This document shows, in pieces, positions 38,464 through 46,429 of a stretch of DNA of 64,000 nt. Position 1 is the stretch's first letter. Each line of letters starts with the position of its first letter. This DNA comes from Sphingomonas sp. PP-CE-1A-559 (GTDB taxonomy: Bacteria > Pseudomonadota > Alphaproteobacteria > Sphingomonadales > Sphingomonadaceae): positions 248,001 to 312,000 of the forward strand of contig NZ_SLYA01000004.1 of the NCBI RefSeq assembly GCF_004340965.1. Reading direction: 5' to 3'. Under the pieces are notes generated by a model. The model was not told where the DNA came from. It ran no database searches and worked only from the letters and a program-made list of their open reading frames with translations. The position numbers and the translations under genes were made by a program.

Positions 38464-39405
38464 TCACCATGCGAAGGCGGGAACGATCGTACGCCGTCCG
38501 ACCAGGAACGCGTCGGCCACGAGCCGCAGCGGTGTTACGTCCACGTCGCTGGCGCGCGAACCGACGAGCGCCGCGAACTTGGCATAGAGCCCGGGATATT
38601 CGGCATCCGTCGCCTCGGTGACCGTGCCGTCGATGTCCAGGATCGCGCCGCCCATGCTCAGCTTCAGCGTACCGCCGTCAGTCTCGACGACGATGTCCCA
38701 TTGCTGCGGCCCTTCGTGGAGGAAGTCGAACGCCGCCGTGACGGGGATGTCGCCGCAGGTGAGATCGATATCGGCAGCCAGCGGCGACATCCGGCCTTCC
38801 GGTATGTGCAGGTCCGCACGATGCACCACCCAGGCGCCGGGGAGGATCTCGGTCACGATCGACAGCGCGTTGATGCCCGGATCGAACACGCCGAACCCGC
38901 CCGCTTCCAGGATCCAGTCCTGGCCGGGGTGCCAGCGCCGGATATCCTCGCGCCATGCGATCGTGACGCGCTCGACCGTGCGATCGGCGAGCCACGCGCG
39001 CGCTGGCGCGACGCCGGCCGCTTCGCGCGAATGCCAGGTTGCGAACAACGAACGGCCAGCGGCAACCGCATGCGCCTCGATCCGCGCGACTTCGGACAGC
39101 GTTGCGGCGGGCGGCTTCTCCATCATCACGTCCAGCCCGGCATCGAGCGCCGCCATCGCAATCGCGGATCGTCCGACCGGTGGCGTGCAGATCGAAACGG
39201 CATCGAGGTCATGCCCGGCCGCGAGCAGTTCGGCGATGTCGTGATAATTATCGACGCCGTCGACCACGGCATTACGGCTGACCGCCGCGACCAGTTCGAA
39301 ACGCGGATCGTTCGCGATCGCCGGCAGATGCTGGTCGCGCGCGATCTTGCCAACGCCGATGATCGCCAGCCGGATCGGCTTTGCGGACTTTGCCTCGGTC
39401 GCCAT
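38464..39405 (-). CDS. gal: Gfo/Idh/MocA oxidoreductase, probable D-galactose 1-dehydrogenase
   Basis: This is a 313-residue NAD(P)-dependent sugar dehydrogenase. The Rossmann motif IIGVGKIARDQHLPAI is at 15-30, the catalytic EKP triplet is Glu96-Lys97-Pro98, and the GFGVFDPGINALSI segment is typical of the galactose-dehydrogenase branch. It would oxidise D-galactose to galactonolactone. The neighbouring regulator, dgoK and dgoA encode later steps of the De Ley-Doudoroff galactose pathway, which supports the call. Arabinose or glucose 1-dehydrogenase remain alternatives. It lies 31 bases downstream of the GntR gene on the same strand. Confidence 0.82.
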   Translation of the reverse strand: MATEAKSAKPIRLAIIGVGKIARDQHLPAIANDPRFELVAAVSRNAVVDGVDNYHDIAELLAAGHDLDAVSICTPPVGRSAIAMAALDAGLDVMMEKPPAATLSEVARIEAHAVAAGRSLFATWHSREAAGVAPARAWLADRTVERVTIAWREDIRRWHPGQDWILEAGGFGVFDPGINALSIVTEILPGAWVVHRADLHIPEGRMSPLAADIDLTCGDIPVTAAFDFLHEGPQQWDIVVETDGGTLKLSMGGAILDIDGTVTEATDAEYPGLYAKFAALVGSRASDVDVTPLRLVADAFLVGRRTIVPAFAW

Positions 39406-39418
39406 TAAAACCCTCTCA

Positions 39419-39431
39419 GTTACAGTATAAC
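39419..39431. promoter_or_regulatory. Possible operator dyad between the GntR and galactose dehydrogenase genes
   Basis: GTTACAGTATAAC contains GTTA and TAAC in inverted repeat around CAGTA. It sits 14 bases before the galactose dehydrogenase start codon, just after the stop codon of the FadR-type regulator. I did not find an equivalent in the 40163-40321 divergent gap, so the link to that regulator is weak. Confidence 0.3.
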
Positions 39432-39436
39432 GGTGC

Positions 39437-40162
39437 TTACTCGTCGCCGATCAGCGTCAGCACGTCGCCGATGATCCGCGTCATCGCGATCCGCGCCGCG
39501 GCGGGGTCACGTGCGATGATCGCGTCCGCCACAGCGGCGTGATCGGGGATATTGGCGGAACGGCCCTTGATCCGGTTGGTGAACCGGATCGAAGTCCGCA
39601 GCGCGGTCGAGACAACCGATTGGAACTGCGCGTAGAACGGGTTCTTCGATGCCCGCAGGATCGCCATGTGAAACGCGATATCGGCCTCGAGCGGATCGGT
39701 CGTTCCCGCCTCGCCCGCTTCCATCTGCGCCAGCCCGTTGCGGATCGCCGCCTCGTCGGCCGCATCGCCGAACCGCGCCGCCAAGGCCGCGGCCTCCGGC
39801 TCGATCGCGACGCGCAACTGGTTGAAGTGTCGCAGCAACTCGACCGAGAACTTGCGTTCCAGCGTCCAGCGCAGCACGTCGGTATCGAACAGGTTCCATG
39901 AGCTTGCGGGTTGCACGACGGTCCCCTGCCGCGGCCGCGCGCTGACCAAGCCCTTCGCAGTCAGCATCTTGACCGCCTCGCGCGTCACAGATCGGCTCAC
40001 GCCATGCGTCTTGGCGATCTCCGCTTCGGTCGGGAACGGACGGTTTTCATAGCGTCCGGTGACGATCGCCCGCCCGAGCGTGTCGAGCATCCCATGCGTC
40101 AGATTACGGCCCAAGATCGCGGTGGCCGGAAGAACGTCGGTGTCTGTCGTATCGGTCGCCAT
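39437..40162 (-). CDS. FadR/GntR-family transcriptional regulator (FCD domain)
   Basis: This is a 241-residue regulator. A winged helix-turn-helix (about 18-88) has GRYENRPFPTEAEIAKTHGV and SRSVTREAVKMLTAKGLV. An FCD ligand-binding domain (about 100-235) has metal-binding-type His/Asp positions in ADIAFHMAILRASKNPFY. I chose the ATG at 40162 (MATDTTDTDV) for family length. It is divergent from dgoK and upstream of the galactose dehydrogenase gene, so it probably controls galactose/galactonate use, in the manner of DgoR. Confidence 0.9.
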   Translation of the reverse strand: MATDTTDTDVLPATAILGRNLTHGMLDTLGRAIVTGRYENRPFPTEAEIAKTHGVSRSVTREAVKMLTAKGLVSARPRQGTVVQPASSWNLFDTDVLRWTLERKFSVELLRHFNQLRVAIEPEAAALAARFGDAADEAAIRNGLAQMEAGEAGTTDPLEADIAFHMAILRASKNPFYAQFQSVVSTALRTSIRFTNRIKGRSANIPDHAAVADAIIARDPAAARIAMTRIIGDVLTLIGDE

Positions 40163-40321
40163 CGGCCGGGTTTTGGCGCAACGCGCTCCTGGTGTCACGC
40201 GTCTTGCAACGCGCCGCAACGATATCCGGTGGAAGGCTTGCCGCATTCATCCTACAATTGGCGACAATGCGGGCAAAGGCGGGCGTAATCGTCAAGCTCA
40301 CGACGACGTCGAGGTAGAGTT

Positions 40322-41185
40322 ATGCAGCCTTTCATTGCAGTCGACTGGGGCACCACCAATCGGCGCGCGTTCCGGATCGAGGACGGTACCGTCGTTGCGA
40401 CCGAGCGTGACGACCGTGGCGCCGCGGCCGTAGCGGCCGACGAGTACGACGCTGAGGTTGCGGGTATCCGCGAACGCCTGGGCGACCTGCCGATGCTGCT
40501 CGCGGGGATGGTCGGATCGAACATCGGCTGGCGTAGCGTGCCCTATGTCGCCGCCCCCGCAGGACTTGCAGAGGTTGCCGCCGCGCTCGACCGGATCGAC
40601 GACCGGACCGCGATCGTCCCCGGACTGTCGTACCGCGACGGATTGCACGCCGACGTGATGCGCGGCGAGGAGGTCCAGCTGCTGGGCGCGGTCGCCGCTG
40701 GGCTGGTACCGGCGGACGCGCGGCTCTGCCAGCCGGGCACGCATTGCAAATGGGCCACCGTCGAGGGCGGCAGGATCGCTCGGTTCACGACGGCAATGAC
40801 CGGCGAACTCTTCGCCCTGCTCCGCGCGCACGGTGTCCTGTCGCGCCAGCTCGGCCATCCGGTCGAGCCGGGCACAGCGTTCCTCGAAGGTGTCGCCGAG
40901 GGCGCGAAACGCGATCTCGCCGCCAGCCTGTTCGCGATCCGCGCGCGCGGCGTACTCGGACTTGCCGACGATGCGCACGCCGCCTCGTTCGCGAGCGGGC
41001 TGCTGATTGGCGCGGACACCGCCGCGCGAATCGAGCCCGGCGCGACCGTCCACATCCTAGCCGACGCCGCCCTCGGCGCGCTGTACGCCAGCGCGATCGA
41101 TGCGCTCGGCGGCGCGTCGCACCATATAGACAGTCAGGCCGCGTTCGTCGCCGGCATCACCCGCATCCAGGATCTTGCAGCATGA
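40322..41185 (+). CDS. dgoK: 2-dehydro-3-deoxygalactonokinase
   Basis: This is a 287-residue kinase that phosphorylates 2-keto-3-deoxygalactonate at C6. The ASKHA-like N-terminus FIAVDWGTTNRRAFRIEDG (2-20) and PGTHCKWATVEGGRIARFTT near 138-157 match the DgoK family. It overlaps dgoA by 4 bases (ATGA), so the two are translationally coupled. GAGGTAGAG before the ATG serves as ribosome-binding site. The 160-base gap upstream is the divergent control region with the GntR gene. Confidence 0.95.
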   Translation: MQPFIAVDWGTTNRRAFRIEDGTVVATERDDRGAAAVAADEYDAEVAGIRERLGDLPMLLAGMVGSNIGWRSVPYVAAPAGLAEVAAALDRIDDRTAIVPGLSYRDGLHADVMRGEEVQLLGAVAAGLVPADARLCQPGTHCKWATVEGGRIARFTTAMTGELFALLRAHGVLSRQLGHPVEPGTAFLEGVAEGAKRDLAASLFAIRARGVLGLADDAHAASFASGLLIGADTAARIEPGATVHILADAALGALYASAIDALGGASHHIDSQAAFVAGITRIQDLAA

Positions 41186-41814
41186 CCAACCGCCAAGCCT
41201 TTGACGACGCCTTCGCGAAATGCCCGCTGATCGCGATCCTCCGCGGGGTAAAGCCCGACGAGGTCGAGGCGATCGGCGAAGCGCTGGTCGAGGCCGGCTT
41301 CACGATCCTCGAAGTGCCGATGAACTCGCCCGACCCGCTCGACAGCATCGCCCGACTGGCGCGCAGGCTCGAGGGACGTGCGGTCGTCGGTGCAGGCACG
41401 GTCTTGCGGGTCGAGGATGTCGAGGCCGTCGGCGCGGCGGGCGGCACGCTGATCATCGCCCCCAACGCGAACGTCCGCGTGATCGCCGCGGCGGCGGACA
41501 AGGGCTATGTCGCGCTCCCCGGCATCGCGACTCCGACCGAGGCGTTCGCCGCGCTCGACGCCGGTGCCGCCGCGCTGAAGCTGTTCCCCGCCGAAGCCGC
41601 AAGCCCAGCGGTACTCAAGGCAATGCGCGCGATCCTCCCCAAGGACACGCGCGTGCTGCCGGTCGGCGGGATCGCGCCGGAACTGATGGCGGATTGGCGC
41701 AAGGCCGGTGCAGCTGGCTTCGGGCTCGGCTCTGCGCTGTTCGCACCGGGCATGACCGCGGCGGACGTGGGCGCGAGGGCGAAGACGTTCATCGAGACGT
41801 GGAACGCGGGTTAG
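41182..41814 (+). CDS. dgoA: 2-dehydro-3-deoxy-6-phosphogalactonate aldolase
   Basis: This is a 210-residue class I aldolase that splits KDPGal into pyruvate and glyceraldehyde 3-phosphate. The Schiff-base lysine is Lys133 (ALKLFPAEA), the catalytic Glu is Glu44 (TILEVPMN), and GAGTVL at 70-75 is conserved. It is coupled to dgoK by an ATGA overlap. Galactonolactonase and galactonate dehydratase are not in the window and must be encoded elsewhere if the pathway is complete. Confidence 0.95.
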   Translation: MTNRQAFDDAFAKCPLIAILRGVKPDEVEAIGEALVEAGFTILEVPMNSPDPLDSIARLARRLEGRAVVGAGTVLRVEDVEAVGAAGGTLIIAPNANVRVIAAAADKGYVALPGIATPTEAFAALDAGAAALKLFPAEAASPAVLKAMRAILPKDTRVLPVGGIAPELMADWRKAGAAGFGLGSALFAPGMTAADVGARAKTFIETWNAG

Positions 41815-41870
41815 ACCCAAGACTGGAAGCAGGGATCGTCTTCCCGGCGTGCAGGGTTTAGGGCCGCGCG

Positions 41871-42992
41871 ATGATGTTTGCCGAACAGGAACGAGACCTC
41901 GCCAAACTGACGGCTGCCGACCGGTACCGATCGCTCCGGCCGCGTAAGGGCGTCGACTTCGCCTCGAACGACTATCTCGGACTCGCCGGATCGGACCGGC
42001 TTCGTGCGGCAATGACCGATGCGTTGCAGCGCGGCGTGCCGGTCGGGTCGGGCGGGTCGCGGTTGCTGCGCGGCAATGCGCCCGAGCATGAGGCGCTGGA
42101 GGCGGATGCCGCGCGCTTCTTCGCGACCGAGGCCGCGCTGTTCTTCGCGAGCGGCTATGTCGCCAACACGATCCTGTTCGCGACACTGCCACAACGCGAC
42201 GACCTGATCGTCCATGACGCGCTGATCCACGCCAGCGCGCACGAGGGGATGCGGCTGACACGGGCGACCTGCGTGATCGCGGCGCATAACGACGCCGGTG
42301 CGTTCGAGGATGCGATCGCCGCGTGGCGCGCGTCGGGCGGCACGGGCCGCGTGTGGATAGCGGTCGAGAGCCTATACAGCATGGACGGCGATCAGGCTCC
42401 ACTCACAGAACTCGCCGAAATCGCCGACCGCCACGACGCCGTCCTGCTGATCGACGAGGCGCATGCGACCGGCGTGTTCGGCACCGACGGCCGCGGGCTT
42501 GCCGAAGCGCTCGACGGGCGCGAGAACGTCATCACCTTGAGGACTTGCGGCAAGGCGCTTGGGTGCGAGGGCGCGCTGTTGTGCGGGCCCGCTGTGATGC
42601 GCGAGTTCATCGTCAATCGCGGCCGCGGGTTCATCTTCTCGACCGCACCGTCGCCGCTGATGGCACTGGCGGTCGGCGAGGCCCTCCGCATCATCGCCGA
42701 CGAGCCGGCGCGCCGGGAGAAGCTCTGGACGTTGATCGCCGTGGCGGAGCGCATGCTTGCACCGTACGGCGTCGCGGCGACGGGATCGCAGATCCTGCCG
42801 CTGGTGCTGGGGGACGCCGCGCGGACGATGCGGGTCGCCGGTGCGATCCAAGCAGCGGGGTTCGACGTGCGCGGGATACGGCCGCCGACCGTGCCCGAGG
42901 GCGGATCGCGGCTGCGGATTTCGTTGACGCTCAACGCGACGGTCGCGGATATCGAGGCTCTGGCTGACGTCATGGGAGAGGCATTGCAATGA
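41871..42992 (+). CDS. bioF: 8-amino-7-oxononanoate synthase
   Basis: This is a 373-residue PLP enzyme that condenses pimeloyl-ACP (or -CoA) with L-alanine, the first committed biotin ring step. PLP lysine is Lys228 in TCGKALGCEGA, Asp195 is in DEAHATG, and FASNDYLGLA at 30-39 is the family hallmark. The reading frame overlaps bioD by 4 bases (ATGA). The order bioF-bioD-bioA covers three of four last steps; bioB is not in the window. I saw no BioR-type TTATAGATATCTATAA-like dyad in the 56-base upstream gap. Confidence 0.96.
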   Translation: MMFAEQERDLAKLTAADRYRSLRPRKGVDFASNDYLGLAGSDRLRAAMTDALQRGVPVGSGGSRLLRGNAPEHEALEADAARFFATEAALFFASGYVANTILFATLPQRDDLIVHDALIHASAHEGMRLTRATCVIAAHNDAGAFEDAIAAWRASGGTGRVWIAVESLYSMDGDQAPLTELAEIADRHDAVLLIDEAHATGVFGTDGRGLAEALDGRENVITLRTCGKALGCEGALLCGPAVMREFIVNRGRGFIFSTAPSPLMALAVGEALRIIADEPARREKLWTLIAVAERMLAPYGVAATGSQILPLVLGDAARTMRVAGAIQAAGFDVRGIRPPTVPEGGSRLRISLTLNATVADIEALADVMGEALQ

Positions 42993-43606
42993 CGATCGTC
43001 GTTACCGGAACGGACACCGATATCGGCAAGACCGTGTTCGCCGCCGGGCTCACCGCGGCACTCGGCGCGCGCTACTGGAAACCGGTTCAGGCCGGGCTCA
43101 CGGACGGCAGCGACGCAGCCTCGGTCGTAACGCTCGGCGTCCCCGCGGACCGGGTCCTGCCGGAAGCATACCGGTTGACGACGCCATGCTCGCCGCATCT
43201 CGCCGCCGAGATCGACCGCGTGACGATCGATCCGGACCAGCTTGCGCTACCCGAAGTCGATGGCCCACTGGTGGTCGAGGGAGCAGGTGGCGTGATGGTC
43301 CCCATCACACGCGACATGATCTTCGCGGACCTGTTTGCCAGCTGGAACAAGCCGGTCGTACTCGTCGCGCGCACTGGGCTCGGCACGATCAACCACAGCC
43401 TGCTCTCGATCGAGGCACTGCGCAGCCGCGCTGTCCCCATCCTGGGCATCGCCTTCGTCGGCGACCCGGTCGAGGATAGCGAGGCGACGATCGCTGCACT
43501 CGGCAAGGTTCGCCGGCTAGGCCGCCTGCCCCGCCTCGATCCGCTCAACGCCGCCACCCTGGCGGAAGCGTTCGCCGCGAACTTCGATCTGGAGGCGTTC
43601 CGATGA
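42989..43606 (+). CDS. bioD: Dethiobiotin synthase
   Basis: This is a 205-residue ATP-dependent carboxylase that closes the ureido ring of dethiobiotin. The P-loop TGTDTDIGKTVFAAGL is at 6-21 with Lys14, KPVQAG follows near 32-37, and VEGAGGVMVPI is near 96-106. Start and stop overlap bioF and bioA by 4 bases each (ATGA at both ends), which indicates tight translational coupling. Confidence 0.97.
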   Translation: MTIVVTGTDTDIGKTVFAAGLTAALGARYWKPVQAGLTDGSDAASVVTLGVPADRVLPEAYRLTTPCSPHLAAEIDRVTIDPDQLALPEVDGPLVVEGAGGVMVPITRDMIFADLFASWNKPVVLVARTGLGTINHSLLSIEALRSRAVPILGIAFVGDPVEDSEATIAALGKVRRLGRLPRLDPLNAATLAEAFAANFDLEAFR

Positions 43607-44862
43607 GCGACTCCCCCGTCTGGCACCCCTTCACCCAGCACGGCCTGCGCGAGCCGATCCCGCTCGTAACGCATGCCGAGGGCGCCGCGCTCTACACGTC
43701 GGACGGACGGCGGATCGTCGATGCGATCTCGTCCTGGTGGGTCACGACGCATGGCCACGCCAACCCGAAGATCATGGCGGCGATCGCCGAGCAGGCGGGG
43801 AAGCTCGACCAGATCATCTTCGCCGGCTGGACGCATCAGCCCGCCGAAAACCTCGCGCGCGGCCTTACCAAAATCATGCCGCCGGACCTCACCCGCGTGT
43901 TCTTCTCGGACTCCGGCTCGACCAGCGTCGAGTGCGCACTGAAGATGGCGCTCGGTTACTGGCTCGATCGCGGCGAGGATCGCCACCGCATCCTAGTGCT
44001 CGAACACGGCTATCACGGCGACACGATCGGCGCGATGTCGGTCGGCGCGCGCGGCGTCTACAACCGTGCCTATGCGCCGCTGCTGTTCGACGTCGGCACG
44101 ATCCCCTTTCCCGCTGCCGGCCAAGAACAGGCTACGCTCGACGCGCTGGAGAAGGCCTGCGCCGCACACCCCGCCGCGTTCATCGTCGAGCCACTGCTAC
44201 TCGGCGCCGGCGGAATGCACATCTATCCCGCACACATCCTCGCCGAGATGCGGCGGATCTGCGCAGCGCACGACGTCCTGTTCATCGCCGACGAGGTGAT
44301 GACCGGTTGGGGCCGCACCGGCACCTTGCTCGCGTGCGAACAGGCGGGCGTGGTGCCCGACATCCTGTGCCTGTCGAAGGGCCTGACCGGCGGCGCGATC
44401 CCGCTCGCAGTGACGATGGCGACCGAGGCGATCTACCAGGCGCATTACGGCACCGACCGTGCGCGCATGTTCTTCCACTCGTCAAGCTACACCGCAAACC
44501 CGATCGCCTGCGCCGCCGCCAATGCGAACCTAGCGATCTGGCGCGACGAGCCGGTTCGCGAGCGGATCGCCGACCTCGCCACCCGCCAAGCCTCGCGCTT
44601 GGCAGCCCTCGCCCGCCACCCCCGTATCGCCAACGCGCGGCAGATCGGCACCATCACCGCGGTCGAACTCCGCGGCGAGGACGGCTATCTCTCGCAGATC
44701 GGCCCACGCCTGCTCGCATTCTTCGGCAAGCGCGACCTGCTGCTCCGCCCGCTCGGCAACACCGTCTACGTCATGCCGCCCTATTGCATCGACGATTCCG
44801 ATCTCGACCGGATCTACGCGGCGATCGCCGAAGCGTCCGACACGATCGGGCAAGACCCCTGA
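43603..44862 (+). CDS. bioA: Adenosylmethionine-8-amino-7-oxononanoate aminotransferase
   Basis: This is a 419-residue class III PLP aminotransferase that uses S-adenosylmethionine as amino donor to make 7,8-diaminopelargonate. VWHPFTQHG at 6-14 is the BioA signature, Asp230 is in IADEVMTGWGRTG, and the PLP lysine is Lys259 in CLSKGLTGG. It is the last gene of the bio operon. A dyad matching the PhaR recognition pattern begins 6 bases after its stop. Confidence 0.97.
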   Translation: MSDSPVWHPFTQHGLREPIPLVTHAEGAALYTSDGRRIVDAISSWWVTTHGHANPKIMAAIAEQAGKLDQIIFAGWTHQPAENLARGLTKIMPPDLTRVFFSDSGSTSVECALKMALGYWLDRGEDRHRILVLEHGYHGDTIGAMSVGARGVYNRAYAPLLFDVGTIPFPAAGQEQATLDALEKACAAHPAAFIVEPLLLGAGGMHIYPAHILAEMRRICAAHDVLFIADEVMTGWGRTGTLLACEQAGVVPDILCLSKGLTGGAIPLAVTMATEAIYQAHYGTDRARMFFHSSSYTANPIACAAANANLAIWRDEPVRERIADLATRQASRLAALARHPRIANARQIGTITAVELRGEDGYLSQIGPRLLAFFGKRDLLLRPLGNTVYVMPPYCIDDSDLDRIYAAIAEASDTIGQDP

Positions 44863-44867
44863 CGTTC

Positions 44868-44884
44868 TTGCTGCACTGCAGCAA
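44868..44884. promoter_or_regulatory. PhaR-type operator dyad upstream of the PHB depolymerase-like gene
   Basis: TTGCTGCACTGCAGCAA is a 17-base palindrome with a single central base. It contains CTGC-N3-GCAG, the recognition pattern I recall for PhaR of Paracoccus and Rhodobacter. It lies 70 bases before the depolymerase-like gene start. phaR itself is at 12076-12618 in this window. It could alternatively act as a weak terminator for bioA, but there is no T-run. Confidence 0.65.
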
Positions 44885-44954
44885 CAAATGATGTACGTGC
44901 GACGTTGAGATAAGATCGCGGCCGAGTACGCTGGCGACGAAAGGCTCGATTACC

Positions 44955-46073
44955 GTGAGAAACATCGCCGATACCCTCGCCCGAATGGCGCGCGCCGGAG
45001 CGCCGACGCCGCGCGACACTGCGCCCAGCCGCCTGACGCCACTGACCCAATTCGGGACCAATCCAGGCGCGTTGCTCGGCTTCAGCTACGTTCCCGCCGA
45101 CCTGCCATCGAATGCACCACTTGTCGTAGTCCTGCACGGCTGCACGCAAACGGCGGCAGGGTATGACCACGGCTCAGGCTGGTCGAAGCTCGCCGATGGC
45201 GCAGGCTTCGCGCTGGTATTCCCCGAGCAAACGCGTGCGAACAATCCTAACCTCTGCTTTAACTGGTTCGCATCGGAGGACACCGCACAAGCCGGCGGCG
45301 AGGCGGAATCGATCGCGCAGATGACCGAGACGATGATCGCGCGCCATAACCTCGACCGCAGCCGCATATACGTCACCGGGCTATCGGCAGGCGGCGCGAT
45401 GACGATGGCGATGCTCGCGACGCGGCCGGATCTGTTCGCAGGCGGCGCGGTGATCGGCGGGCTAGCCTACGGCACCGCGACCGGCGTGTCCCAGGCGCTC
45501 GACCGGATGCGCGGGCACGGCGACACCAGCGATACCGCACTGGTCGACATGGTCCGCAGCGGCGCTCGTGGCCATGACGGACGCTGGCCGACGCTCGCGA
45601 TCTGGCACGGCGGCGCGGACGCGACGGTGAGCGTGGCGAACGCGGATACGATCGCGCGGCAGTGGCGTGGCGTCCACGGCGTCGACGCCAAGACGGTGCG
45701 CACCGAGCGAGTAGGCACCGCCGTCCACCGGATCTGGTCGGATGCGGAAGGGCGCGATGTCGTCGAGGACTGGACCGTGCCGGGCATGGGCCACGGCACC
45801 CCGATCGATCCGTTGCGTGGCGAGCGCTTGGGTGCTGCGGGGCCGTTCATGCTCGACGTCGGGATTTCGAGCACGGCGGTGATCGCGAAGTCCTGGGGTC
45901 TGGTTTCGGCGGCGAAGGCGGAGACTGCGATCACGTTCGCACCAGTCGAACGCGTCGCCAAGATCGCGATTCCCGTCTCGGCGAAACCTGCGTCGAAGCC
46001 TCGCGCCGAAGCCCCCGCCGGCATCCAGGCGACGATTGAGAACGCCCTCCGCGCTGCCGGGTTGATGCGGTAG
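44955..46073 (+). CDS. PHB depolymerase family esterase
   Basis: This is a 372-residue alpha/beta hydrolase of the extracellular PHB depolymerase/feruloyl esterase type. VVVLHGCTQTAAGYDHGSGW is near 58-77 (oxyanion region), the nucleophile Ser144 is in TGLSAGGAM, and the His is in GMGHGTPID near 278. No classical signal peptide is visible from the GTG start (VRNIADTLARM), so it may act inside the cell or leave by another route. The PhaR-type dyad upstream and phaR, PhaC-like and thiolase genes elsewhere in the window point to intracellular PHB mobilisation; a polyester- or feruloyl-esterase role is the alternative. Confidence 0.85.
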   Translation: MRNIADTLARMARAGAPTPRDTAPSRLTPLTQFGTNPGALLGFSYVPADLPSNAPLVVVLHGCTQTAAGYDHGSGWSKLADGAGFALVFPEQTRANNPNLCFNWFASEDTAQAGGEAESIAQMTETMIARHNLDRSRIYVTGLSAGGAMTMAMLATRPDLFAGGAVIGGLAYGTATGVSQALDRMRGHGDTSDTALVDMVRSGARGHDGRWPTLAIWHGGADATVSVANADTIARQWRGVHGVDAKTVRTERVGTAVHRIWSDAEGRDVVEDWTVPGMGHGTPIDPLRGERLGAAGPFMLDVGISSTAVIAKSWGLVSAAKAETAITFAPVERVAKIAIPVSAKPASKPRAEAPAGIQATIENALRAAGLMR

Positions 46074-46118
46074 AATAGACTTCGGCAAGGCGTCAGATTC
46101 GACCCCGCGCCAGCTCCC

Positions 46119-46204
46119 CCGTCATCCTGACGAAAGTCAGGATCCAGAGCCAAATTGGACGACGTTCGTTACCCTGGATCCTGACTTTCGTCAGGATGAC
46201 GGGG
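46119..46204. repeat. Paired palindromic repeat, family C, copy 1
   Basis: CCGTCATCCTGACGAAAGTC plus AGGATCC is mirrored by GGATCC plus TGACTTTCGTCAGGATGACG, with spacer AGAGCCAAATTGGACGACG and TTCGTTACC. The spacer resembles the AATTGG...CGTTA spacer of family A. It lies in the 356-base gap 46074-46429, which otherwise holds only the family-E repeat. Confidence 0.85.
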
Positions 46205-46265
46205 TGGTTGGGAAGGGTCACGCGGTCGCCCCAGCATCTTTCACACCGCATCGCGCCCTATCGAT

Positions 46266-46381
46266 CCTCACCCGCCAGGGGGAGGTGGCAGGCAATCGCC
46301 TGACGGAGGGGGCGGCATGGACAACCATAGTGGCGCGTTTTCACCCTCCGTCACCTCGCGCGCTTGCCTGACAGGGGGAGG
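46266..46381. repeat. Paired palindromic repeat, family E, copy 1
   Basis: CCTCACCCGCCAGGGGGAGG plus TGGCAGGCAATCGCCTGACG and GAGGG is mirrored by CCCTCCGTCACCTCGCGCGC plus TTGCCTGACAGGGGGAGGA. A spacer of about 30 AT-richer bases separates the arms. It immediately precedes the MATE exporter gene. A second copy is at 58675. Confidence 0.7.
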
Positions 46382-46429
46382 AGCGACGGGAGTAATCGAC
46401 AAGCCGCCCAACCCGGCTAAAGCCAGCGC

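Noticed and set aside
41815..41870. A BioR operator ahead of bioF.
   Set aside because: No TTATA/TATAA-type dyad is present in the 56-base gap.
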